DNA from: Falsiroseomonas ponticola
GTDB taxonomy: Bacteria; Pseudomonadota; Alphaproteobacteria; Acetobacterales; Acetobacteraceae
Direction of reading: 5' to 3'
DNA: 64,000 bases
NCBI RefSeq assembly: GCF_016805305.1
Contig: NZ_JAERQN010000004.1
Location: 1 to 64,000, forward strand
Position numbers and translations under genes: made by a program. The notes under the pieces are model-generated. The model ran no database searches and was not told the origin of the DNA. It saw nothing but the letters and a program-made list of their open reading frames with translations. Positions 25,921 to 33,387 of this stretch are shown here, one piece after another; the stretch's first letter is position 1, and every line of letters starts with the position of its first letter.

Positions 25921-26541
25921 ATGACCGAATCGCACCAGACCTCGAGCCTCCCCGACTATTGGCCGATCGACGATCTGGCCCTGAAGGGCATCCTGCCGCA
26001 TGGCGATGACGACGCCATGCGCCGCGAATTCGCCGAGGCCATGGCCTTCATCGATATCTATCCCGCCGCCTGGGGCAGGCCCGCCACGCGGCTTTCCCTG
26101 CCGGCCGTGACCCGTCGCGGCTGGTCGGTCATCGCCACCTTCCTCAACGCCAGCGAGGAGGAGGACGAAGCCCTCGCCCGGGCCGCCCGCCATCGCGCGC
26201 CTCATGACCTCGCCGGCAGCATCGTCGCCGGCGACCCGCCGGTGCCGAGCGTCGTCTGGCGCGTGCCATCGACCACGGACGGCGTCCGCCATTTCTGGGC
26301 CTGCCACAAGGGCCTGCAGACCCTGATGCTGCCCCCCGATCGCGGCTTCGCCATCTTCGGCGATGGCGAGCAACTCGTGATCCTCGCCGGCCCGCCCGAT
26401 TTCCTCCGCGCCGCCGTGCCCCACCCCGCCGCCATGCATCGCGAAATCACGGCGCATGCCGCCGACATGGACCGCATCAACGGCCACAGCCACAACACCG
26501 ATATGCTGCGCCACTATGCGCCCGTGACGATCGACCATTGA
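25921..26541 (+). CDS. Tandem paralog 1 (putative immunity protein)
   Basis: A 206-residue soluble protein of a family I cannot name. Landmarks shared by the array are LPDYWPIDDLALKGILP near the start, WGRPATRLSLPAV, VWRVPSTT, LPPDRGFAIFGDGEQL, GPPDFLRAAV, and INGHSHNTDMLRHYAP at the end. GGAGAGAAG lies just before the ATG, and the stop of the upstream gene is one base away. Nearest to copy 2. Its place after a modular protein suggests immunity, but no binding evidence exists in the sequence. Confidence 0.85.
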   Translation: MTESHQTSSLPDYWPIDDLALKGILPHGDDDAMRREFAEAMAFIDIYPAAWGRPATRLSLPAVTRRGWSVIATFLNASEEEDEALARAARHRAPHDLAGSIVAGDPPVPSVVWRVPSTTDGVRHFWACHKGLQTLMLPPDRGFAIFGDGEQLVILAGPPDFLRAAVPHPAAMHREITAHAADMDRINGHSHNTDMLRHYAPVTIDH

Positions 26542-26563
26542 GCGCGCCCGCATGACGACCAGC
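26518..26563. repeat. Duplicated gene junction, copy A
   Basis: The junction between paralogs 1 and 2 (end of one gene, CATTGAGCGCGCCCGC spacer and first codons of the next) is repeated almost exactly at 27143-27188, differing in the start codon (ATG here, GTG there). It marks tandem duplication of the whole gene plus spacer. Confidence 0.85.
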
Positions 26564-27166
26564 CGCCAGCCCCTCCCCGACTATTGGCCCATCGATGATC
26601 TGGCCCGGAGGGGCATCCTGCCGCATGGCGATGACGACGCCATGCGCCGCGAATTCGCCGAGGCCATGACCTTCATCGAGATCTATCCCGCCGCCTGGGG
26701 CAGGCCCGCCACGCGGCTTTCCCTGCCGGCTGTGACACGTCGCGGCTGGTCCATCATCGCCACCATGCTCGACGCCACGGACGAGCAGGACGAAGCCCTC
26801 GCCACGGCCGCCCGCCATCGCGCGCCCCACGACCTCGCCGCCAGCATCGTCGCCGGCAACCCGCCGGTGCCGAGCATCGTCTGGCGCGTGCCATCGACCA
26901 CGCACGGCCTTCGCCATTTCTGGGCCTGCCACGGCGGCAAGCAGACCCTTATGCTGCCCCCCGATCGCGGCTTCGCCATCTTCGGCGATGGCGAGGAACT
27001 CTGCATCCTCGCCGGCCCACGCGATTTTCTCCGCGCCGCCGTCGCTGATCCCGCCGCCATGCATCGCGAGATCGCCGACCATGCCGCCACGATGGACCGC
27101 ATCAACGGCCACAGCCACAACACCGATATGCTGCGCCACTACGCGCCCGTGACGATCGACCATTGA
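26552..27166 (+). CDS. Tandem paralog 2 (putative immunity protein)
   Basis: A 204-residue member of the same family, almost identical to copy 1 over long stretches, including the terminal INGHSHNTDMLRHYAPVTID. Differences gather in the middle (DATDEQDEALATAARH against NASEEEDEALARAARH) and around GEELCILAGPRDF. Such mosaic divergence is what is expected in arrays that follow changing partners. The ATG is ten bases after copy 1. Confidence 0.85.
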   Translation: MTTSRQPLPDYWPIDDLARRGILPHGDDDAMRREFAEAMTFIEIYPAAWGRPATRLSLPAVTRRGWSIIATMLDATDEQDEALATAARHRAPHDLAASIVAGNPPVPSIVWRVPSTTHGLRHFWACHGGKQTLMLPPDRGFAIFGDGEELCILAGPRDFLRAAVADPAAMHREIADHAATMDRINGHSHNTDMLRHYAPVTIDH

Positions 27167-27188
27167 GCGCGCCCGCGTGACGACCAGC
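27143..27188. repeat. Duplicated gene junction, copy B
   Basis: Second copy of the junction at 26518-26563, between paralogs 2 and 3. It carries GTG in place of ATG at the start codon. Confidence 0.85.
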
Positions 27189-27791
27189 CCCCAGCCCCTT
27201 CCCGATTTCTGGCCCGCCGAGGATTTGGCCGCCCATGGCATCCTGCCAGTCGGCGACGAAGCCATGATGCGCGCCCTGTTCGCGGAGGCACTTCCGCTGA
27301 TCGAGGTCTACGACGCCCCCTGGGGCCGGCCGGCCACGCGCCTCTCCCTGCATGCCGTCAGGCGGCGTGGCTGGTCGGTCATCCCCGGCTTCCTCGAAGC
27401 GCCCGAGGATGGGGAGGAAGCGCTGGTGGCCGCGGTGCAGGCCCGGGCCGCACAGGGTCTCGCCGGCGGCGTCATGGCCGGCCCCGCCCCGCGCCAGAGT
27501 ATCGTCTGGCAGGTGCCGGCGACGGTCGAGGGAATGCGAAAGTTCTGGCAGTCCCACAAAGGCATGGAAACCCTCCTCCTCCCTCCCGACCTCGGCTTCG
27601 CCCTGTTCGGGGAAGGCGAGCAGTTGCGCATCCTCGCCGGCCCGTCCGATTTCCTCCGCGCCGCCGTGCCCGACCCCGCGCGGATGCACCGCGACATCAC
27701 GGCACATGCCGCCGGGATGGACCGCATCAACGGCCATACGGACGCCACCGACCTGCTGCGCTACTATGCGCCCGTGACGCTGGCGCGCTGA
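27177..27791 (+). CDS. Tandem paralog 3 (putative immunity protein)
   Basis: A 204-residue member of the array, more diverged than copies 1 and 2. It keeps LPDFWPAEDLAAHGILP, WGRPATRLSLHAV, LPPDLGFALFGEGEQL and DRINGHTDATDLLRYYAP. The start is GTG, part of the duplicated junction with copy 2. No signal or membrane segment. In the middle it has SIVWQVPATVEGMRKFW in place of the VWRVPSTT form. Confidence 0.82.
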   Translation: MTTSPQPLPDFWPAEDLAAHGILPVGDEAMMRALFAEALPLIEVYDAPWGRPATRLSLHAVRRRGWSVIPGFLEAPEDGEEALVAAVQARAAQGLAGGVMAGPAPRQSIVWQVPATVEGMRKFWQSHKGMETLLLPPDLGFALFGEGEQLRILAGPSDFLRAAVPDPARMHRDITAHAAGMDRINGHTDATDLLRYYAPVTLAR

Positions 27792-27867
27792 GGTCTTCGC
27801 AAGGACCAACCTGGCGTCGCTTCGATGTCGTCGCACACGCCGAGGTGATCGTCCGCATGCGCCTGCC

Positions 27868-28461
27868 GTGACCCCCGCCAGCGATCCACCAGCCAGCGGC
27901 CTCGGCCTCTCGATGGCCCGCCCGGGCTTCGAGCGCCTTCCGCCCGCCGCCGAACGCGACCAGGCGGTGGCCGCGCGCGGCCTTCTCGTGCCCCTCCCCT
28001 CCTCCGGCCAGCCGGTCTTCAGCCGTGACGTACTGCGCCATGGCGGCATGCAGGTCGCCTTCCTGCCCTGCGACTTCGCCGACCCGGCCGATCTCGACCG
28101 CCTCTGCGCGGCGTTGCGCGCGGCCGGGGTGACGGTGCTGCACGGCACCGCAGTCGCGCCGGGGGCGGCGCCGACAGCGGTGTGGCACTTCCCGGCCGAC
28201 GCCCCGCTCTACGATGCCTTCACGGCCGATCATCGCGAACCGGCCCTCGCCTGGTCGCCCGACCTGGCCGTCGCGATGCTGACGGATGGCGAGGACATCA
28301 GGACCATCGCCGCACCGCCCGCCCTGCTGACCGCGGCGCTGAACGGCCGCGCGAGGATGCTGCGGGAAGCGCTGGCAAGGGAGATCGGCCCCGGCGCTGC
28401 GGCGTCCATCGCGGAGATGCTCGACCACTACACCGGCCTGGTGTTCGATCCCGCGCCATGA
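27868..28461 (+). CDS. Tandem paralog 4, divergent (putative immunity protein)
   Basis: A 197-residue protein, the most diverged of the array. It keeps the middle and later pattern (AVWHFPADAPLYDAF, then LAVAMLTDGEDIRTIAAPPA) but lacks the LPDFWP opening and the INGHSH...MLRHYAP ending, which is replaced by AEMLDHYTGLVFDP. GTG start at 27868 overlaps the stop of a four-codon frame (MRLP, ATG 27857) that has GAGGTG upstream, perhaps for coupled initiation; ATG 27913 is another possible start. The next gene begins in its stop (ATGA). Confidence 0.72.
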   Translation: MTPASDPPASGLGLSMARPGFERLPPAAERDQAVAARGLLVPLPSSGQPVFSRDVLRHGGMQVAFLPCDFADPADLDRLCAALRAAGVTVLHGTAVAPGAAPTAVWHFPADAPLYDAFTADHREPALAWSPDLAVAMLTDGEDIRTIAAPPALLTAALNGRARMLREALAREIGPGAAASIAEMLDHYTGLVFDPAP

Positions 28462-29093
28462 CCCCCCGCGGCAGCGCCTCGGCCCTCCCCGATTTCTGGC
28501 CCGCCGAGGACCTCGCCCGGCGCGGCATCCAGCCGCTGGGCGAGGAGGCCGCGATGCGCGCCGCCTTCGCCGAGGCCATGGCCTTCATCGAGATCCACCC
28601 CGCCGCCTGGGGCGCCCCCGCCACGCGCCTGTCCCTGCCGGCGATCCGTGCCCGCTTCTGGTCCGTCATCCCCTGCTTCATGGAATCCGGCTTCCGGGCC
28701 AGCGGCGACGATGACGACAGGCGCCTGGCCGACGCCGTCCGCGCTTGGGCGAAGGATGGCGTGGCCGGCATCATCGTCACCGGTCCCACGCCCGCCCCCA
28801 GCATCGTCTGGCACGTCCCGCCCAGCATCATCGGCGTACGAAGCCTCTGGATGTGCCACAAGGGCATGGAGACCCTGATGCTGCCCCCGGATCGCGGCTT
28901 CGCCCTCTTCGGCGATGGCGAGCAACTCGTCATCCTCGCCGGCCCGCCCGATTTCCTCCGCGCCGCGGTGCCCGACCCCACCGCCATGCACCGCGACATC
29001 ACCGCCCACGCCGCGGAGATGGACCACATCAACGGCCACAGCCACAACACCGATATGCTGCGCCACTACGCCCCCATCACGCTCACCACCTGA
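28458..29093 (+). CDS. Tandem paralog 5 (putative immunity protein)
   Basis: A 211-residue member close to copies 1-3: LPDFWPAEDLARRGIQP, AAWGAPATRLSLPAIRA, VWHVPPSIIG, LPPDRGFALFGDGEQL, and NGHSHNTDMLRHYAPIT. A small insertion near residue 75 (SGFRASGDDDDRR) sets it apart. ATG at 28458 overlaps the stop of copy 4. It is the last gene of the array; the unrelated binding protein begins 80 bases later. Confidence 0.82.
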   Translation: MTPRGSASALPDFWPAEDLARRGIQPLGEEAAMRAAFAEAMAFIEIHPAAWGAPATRLSLPAIRARFWSVIPCFMESGFRASGDDDDRRLADAVRAWAKDGVAGIIVTGPTPAPSIVWHVPPSIIGVRSLWMCHKGMETLMLPPDRGFALFGDGEQLVILAGPPDFLRAAVPDPTAMHRDITAHAAEMDHINGHSHNTDMLRHYAPITLTT

Positions 29094-29173
29094 GCGATCC
29101 CCGCTCGCCACCCGGTTGCGTCGGGCCGCCGGTTGTTCTCTAGTTGCGGGAAAGCAACAGGGGGCTACGACCG

Positions 29174-30394
29174 ATGCAGCGTTCCGTCTTCCCGCCCGTC
29201 ACCCGCCGCGCCTGGCTTGCCGCCACCGCCGGCACCCTGGCCTTGCCGGGCCTGGCCCGCGCCCAAGCGGCGCCGGTGAAGATCGGCCTCGTCACGGTGC
29301 TGACGGGCCCCCAGGCCGCGCCCGGCACCCATCTGCGGGACGGCTTCCTGCTCGGCATGCGGCACCTGGAAAACCGCATCGGCGGCCGGCCCGCCGAGGT
29401 GCTGGTCATCGATGACGAACTCCGCCCCGATGCCGCCGTCACCAAGGTCCGCGCGGCGCTGGAGCGGGACCGCTGCGACTTCATCGTCGGCACCCTCTTC
29501 TCCAACATCCTCGCCGCCATCATCCGGCCGGTGACGGAAAGCCAGACCTTCCTGATCAGCCCGAATGCCGGGCCCTCCCCCATCGCCGGCCGCGGCTGCA
29601 GCCCCTTCTTCTTCGCGACCTCCTACGTGAACGACCAGAACCACGCGGTCCTCGGCGCCGCGGCGAATGACGGGATCGAGGTCGGTGGCACCCGGCGCCC
29701 GATCCGCCGCGTCATGATCATCACCCCCAACTACCAGGCCGGCCGCGACGCCGCCGCCGGCTTCAAATCCACCTTCCGGGGGGAGGTGATGGACGAGACC
29801 TATGTCGCCCTCACCACCACCGATTTCTCGGCGGAGCTGGCGCAGATCGCGGCCAGGCGGCCGGATGCCATCTACACCTTCATGCCGGGCGGCCTCGGCG
29901 TGCAATTCGTCCGGCAGTATCGCCAGGCCGGCATCGCCATCCCCGTGCTGTCCGCCTTCACGGTGGACGAGGCGGTGCTGCCCGCGCAGGGCGATGCGGC
30001 GCTCGGCCTCTACACCGGCACGACCTGGACGCCGACGCTGCCGAACGAACAGAACACGCGCTTCGTCGCGGACTTCCTGACGCAGTTCAACTACGTCCCC
30101 GCCAGCTACGCGGCCCACGCCTATGACACGGCGATGCTGCTGGACAGCGCCGTGAAGCGCACCAGCGGCAACCTGGCCGACAAGGGCGCGCTGCGCGCCG
30201 CCATCCGGGCCGCCGATTTCCGCAGCGTCCGCGGCCCCTTCCGCTTCGGCACGAACAACTTCCCCGTGCAGGATTTCTGGCTCGCCCAGGTCGGCCGCCG
30301 CCCGGATGGCCGGCTGCAGACGGAGCACGTCCGCAAGGTGTTCGAGAATGCGGTCGATCCCTTCGCGGCGGAATGCCGCATGCCGGCGGGCTGA
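29174..30394 (+). CDS. Branched-chain/urea-type ABC substrate-binding protein
   Basis: A 406-residue periplasmic binding protein of the LivJ family (type I fold). A twin-arginine-like signal (TRRAWLAATAGTLALPG, ending ARAQA) is followed by VKIGLVTVLTGPQAA and DGFLLGMRHLEN. Mid-sequence FLISPNAGPSP and SYVNDQNH are typical of members that bind aromatic or carboxylic substrates. It lies five bases before the Rieske oxygenase genes, so its ligand may be the oxygenase substrate. No membrane or ATPase subunits are present. ATG 29174 is chosen over an upstream frame start. Confidence 0.92.
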   Translation: MQRSVFPPVTRRAWLAATAGTLALPGLARAQAAPVKIGLVTVLTGPQAAPGTHLRDGFLLGMRHLENRIGGRPAEVLVIDDELRPDAAVTKVRAALERDRCDFIVGTLFSNILAAIIRPVTESQTFLISPNAGPSPIAGRGCSPFFFATSYVNDQNHAVLGAAANDGIEVGGTRRPIRRVMIITPNYQAGRDAAAGFKSTFRGEVMDETYVALTTTDFSAELAQIAARRPDAIYTFMPGGLGVQFVRQYRQAGIAIPVLSAFTVDEAVLPAQGDAALGLYTGTTWTPTLPNEQNTRFVADFLTQFNYVPASYAAHAYDTAMLLDSAVKRTSGNLADKGALRAAIRAADFRSVRGPFRFGTNNFPVQDFWLAQVGRRPDGRLQTEHVRKVFENAVDPFAAECRMPAG

Positions 30395-30399
30395 CCATC

Positions 30400-31653
30400 A
30401 TGGACCAGGTCCCCGTCTTCCCCCGCGCCGACGCCTCCCGCGTGCCCTATTCCGTCTTCACCTCGCCGGAGGTCTATGCACGGGAACAGGAACGCATCTT
30501 CCGCGGCCCCACCTGGAATTTCCTGGGATTGGAAGCCGAAATCCCGAAGCCCGGCGACTTCAAGAGCACCTATATCGGCGACACGCCCGTGGTGATGACG
30601 CGGGCGGAGGACGGCACGCTGGCCGCCTGGGTGAATCGCTGCGCCCATCGCGGCGCCGCCGTCTGCCGGCTGCGGCGCGGCAATGCGCTGAACCACACCT
30701 GCGTCTATCACCAGTGGAACTACACGGCGAAGGGCGATTTGCAGGGCGTGCCCTTCCGCCGCGGCATGAAGGAAATGGCGGGCATGCCCGCCGATTTCGA
30801 CCCGAAGAACCACAGCCTGCGGCAGCTGCGCGTCGAAAGCTATCGCGGCCTGGTCTTCGCCACCTTCGATGACAGCCTCGGCGACGTCGCCAGCTATCTC
30901 GGCCCGGAAATGCGGCGCTACGTGGACCGCATCTTCGCCAAGCCGATCGTCTATCTCGGCTGCACGCGGCAGTATTCGAACAGCAACTGGAAGCTCTACC
31001 TGGAGAATGTGAAGGACCCCTACCACGCCTCCCTGCTGCATCTGTTCCACACCACCTTCAACATCCTCCGCGTCGGCATGAAGGTCAGCACGGTGACGGA
31101 CAGCACCGGCCTGCACAGCGCGCTGCTGGTGGTGAAGAACGAGGAGGAGAATGCCGGCGCCTACAAGCAGCAGGCGATCCGTTCCTATGACGAGGGCTTC
31201 CGGCTGGAAGACGACAGCGTGCTCGGCATGATCAAGGAGTATGACGAGCTGAGCACCAACCACATCCAGCCGATCTTCCCGCAGCTGGTGATCCAGCAGA
31301 TCCACAACACCCTCGTCGCGCGCCAGGTCATCGCCAAGGCGCATGACCGCTTCGAACTCGTCTTTCACTTCTTCGGCTATGAGGACGACACACCCGAACT
31401 CCGCGCGCTGCGCATCAAGCAGGCCAACCTGGTCGGCCCCGCCGGCTACATCTCCATGGAGGACACGGAGGCGACGGAGCTGGTGCAGCGCGCCGTGACC
31501 GGCGGCGGCGAATCCCACTCGGTGCTGGAGATGGCGCGCGGCGCGGCGAATGACCTCGACAGCATGGTGAGCGAGGGCCTGGTCCGCCGCTTCTGGCGCG
31601 GCTACCGCGACCTCATGGGCTACGAGACCATCCCGGAACGAGGCATCGCATGA
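30400..31653 (+). CDS. Rieske aromatic-ring-hydroxylating dioxygenase, alpha subunit
   Basis: A 417-residue oxygenase large subunit. The Rieske [2Fe-2S] site is CAHRGAAVC and CVYHQWNY (CxH...CxxH). The mononuclear iron site is in NVKDPYHASLLHLFH (D/H/H). This resembles anthranilate, salicylate and terephthalate oxygenases. It hydroxylates an aromatic acid with electrons from a reductase not present here. The beta subunit follows with an ATGA overlap, and a periplasmic binding protein precedes it. Confidence 0.93.
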   Translation: MDQVPVFPRADASRVPYSVFTSPEVYAREQERIFRGPTWNFLGLEAEIPKPGDFKSTYIGDTPVVMTRAEDGTLAAWVNRCAHRGAAVCRLRRGNALNHTCVYHQWNYTAKGDLQGVPFRRGMKEMAGMPADFDPKNHSLRQLRVESYRGLVFATFDDSLGDVASYLGPEMRRYVDRIFAKPIVYLGCTRQYSNSNWKLYLENVKDPYHASLLHLFHTTFNILRVGMKVSTVTDSTGLHSALLVVKNEEENAGAYKQQAIRSYDEGFRLEDDSVLGMIKEYDELSTNHIQPIFPQLVIQQIHNTLVARQVIAKAHDRFELVFHFFGYEDDTPELRALRIKQANLVGPAGYISMEDTEATELVQRAVTGGGESHSVLEMARGAANDLDSMVSEGLVRRFWRGYRDLMGYETIPERGIA

Positions 31654-32126
31654 GCCCCGCTTTGCTGCTGCGGATCGAGATGCAGGACCTGCTGGACCGC
31701 TACATCGCCGCCATCGATGACGACCGGCTGGAGGAATGGAGCAGGTTCTTCACGGAGGACTGCCTCTACGAGATCATCCCGCGGGAGAATGAGGAGCTCG
31801 GCCTGCCCGCGCCGCTGATCCGCTGCGACAACGCCGCCATGCTGCGCGACCGCGTCGCCAGCCTGCGCCACGCCAACATCTATGAGAAGCCGGCCTATCG
31901 CCACATGGTCTCCGGCCTGGTGGTGACGGGATCGACGGAGACGGAGGCGAGCTTCCGCGCCAACTATGTGGTGGTGAACACCAGCCAGGAAGGCAGCTCC
32001 GCCATCTACCAGGCCGGCAGCTACGCCAGCACGGCGGTGCGCACGGCGGATGGCTGGCGGTTCCGGTCGAAGCGCGTGATCTACGACACATCCCGCGTCC
32101 AGACCCTTCTCGCCTACCCCATCTGA
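31650..32126 (+). CDS. Aromatic-ring-hydroxylating dioxygenase, beta subunit
   Basis: A 158-residue protein with the NTF2-like fold of dioxygenase small subunits: DLLDRYIAAIDDDRLEEW at the start, then FFTEDCLYEIIPRENEE and RHMVSGLVV, ending with WRFRSKRVIYDTSRVQTL. It is needed for structure and substrate fit of the alpha subunit. Start overlaps the alpha stop. Confidence 0.93.
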   Translation: MSPALLLRIEMQDLLDRYIAAIDDDRLEEWSRFFTEDCLYEIIPRENEELGLPAPLIRCDNAAMLRDRVASLRHANIYEKPAYRHMVSGLVVTGSTETEASFRANYVVVNTSQEGSSAIYQAGSYASTAVRTADGWRFRSKRVIYDTSRVQTLLAYPI

Positions 32127-32157
32127 TCCCGGGCGGCTTTCGCGCGTTCCGGTGGGC

Positions 32158-32346
32158 ATGACCGACACACCCAAGCCCACCGGCGCTGCCGAGCGCATGA
32201 ACAGCGCGGACCCGACAACGCCCAACACGGCGGCCAAGGTCCAGAAGGCCGGAGTCACCCGGAACCCGGACGCCAAGGTTCCCTCCGACCTCTACCCGGA
32301 CCCGCCCGGCGTGACGGACGACACCAAGGGCGGGCCGGACGATTAG
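32158..32346 (+). CDS. Small hydrophilic protein of unknown function
   Basis: A 62-residue, Pro/Thr/Asp-rich protein without signal or membrane segment (MTDTPKPTGAAERMNSADP to TDDTKGGPDD). It has a normal codon pattern but low complexity, so it may be disordered. It lies 31 bases after the oxygenase beta subunit and overlaps the 3' end of the serine hydrolase by four bases. No family is recognised; it could be a chance frame. Confidence 0.4.
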   Translation: MTDTPKPTGAAERMNSADPTTPNTAAKVQKAGVTRNPDAKVPSDLYPDPPGVTDDTKGGPDD

Positions 32347-33341
32347 GCCGCCGCCCCGAAGGCCGGCAGGATCGCCTCCGCCAGCAGCGCGTGGCGCGTG
32401 AAGACCTGCCCCGGCACGCGCGGCACATCGGGGTCGGACGTCATCACCACCGTCAACTCCAGCCCCGGCACCAGGTAGATCATCTGCCCGCCATAGCCCC
32501 AGGCGAAGATCACCTGCTGGCCCTGCGCCTGCCCGATCCACCACCCCATGCCATAGGCCTGCCCGCTGAAGGCGGATTGGCCGAGCGGCCGCCAGGCCTC
32601 CGCCAGCAGCCGGCCCGGGATCACGCGCCCGCCCCCCAGCCGGCAGCATTCCCCGAAGGCCAGCATGGCCCGCGGCGTCAGCGCCATGTCGTTGCCGCCG
32701 ACATGCAGCCCCTGCGGATCCCGCCGCCATTCCGGCACGGCGAAGCCGAGCGGCGTGCCGATCCATTCCTGCGCCAGGCTGCGGAGATCCCGCCCCGTGG
32801 CCCGCGCCAGCGCGGCGCCCAGGATGTGCGACGTGCCGGTCGAATAGACCATCGCGCCGCCCGGCTCCGCCACCATCGGCCGCGTCAGCGCGAAGCGCAG
32901 CCAGTCCGGGCTGCTGACCCAGCGGCCATAGTTGCGGCCGGAGGTGCTCTCCAGCCCCGCCTGCATCGCCAGCAGATGGCGGATGGTGATCCGCTGCACC
33001 GCCGGATCGGCCTCCCGCGGCAGGCGCGGGCCGAGCAGCGGCGCCACCCGATCCTCCAGCCCCACCACGCCGCGGGAGATCGCGACCAGCGCCAGCATCG
33101 CCAGCACGGTCTTGGAAGCCGATTTGATGTTGGCCGGCCGGTCCAGCCTGGCGCCGCGCCAGGCGCCCTCCAGCACCGCCTGGCCGCCCTGGGCCACGAT
33201 CAGCGTGCGCAGGTCCGGCGTGGCCGCGGCGCGGGCCCGGGCGCCCTCCAGAAGCGTGGCATCGGGCGGGTCGGCATGGGCCAGGGGCCGGGCCGCCAGC
33301 AGCAGCGCGGCCGACAGCGCCGCGCGACGGGGAAGGGTCAT
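32343..33341 (-). CDS. Beta-lactamase-fold serine hydrolase
   Basis: A 332-residue exported protein of the class C beta-lactamase/esterase family. Signal: MTLPRRAALSAALLLAA, cleavage after AHAD. Catalytic SxxK is SASK in NIKSASKTVLAML, with YST in place of the usual YxN, and WGYGGQ near the end where the third motif normally sits. Members range from esterases to D-amino acid amidases. It stands alone between the oxygenase and hydantoin operons. Confidence 0.9.
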   Translation of the reverse strand: MTLPRRAALSAALLLAARPLAHADPPDATLLEGARARAAATPDLRTLIVAQGGQAVLEGAWRGARLDRPANIKSASKTVLAMLALVAISRGVVGLEDRVAPLLGPRLPREADPAVQRITIRHLLAMQAGLESTSGRNYGRWVSSPDWLRFALTRPMVAEPGGAMVYSTGTSHILGAALARATGRDLRSLAQEWIGTPLGFAVPEWRRDPQGLHVGGNDMALTPRAMLAFGECCRLGGGRVIPGRLLAEAWRPLGQSAFSGQAYGMGWWIGQAQGQQVIFAWGYGGQMIYLVPGLELTVVMTSDPDVPRVPGQVFTRHALLAEAILPAFGAAA

Positions 33342-33387
33342 GCGCGGCAGATGGCCCGGCGCCGGGCCGGGCCAAGCCCGCCGCCGA

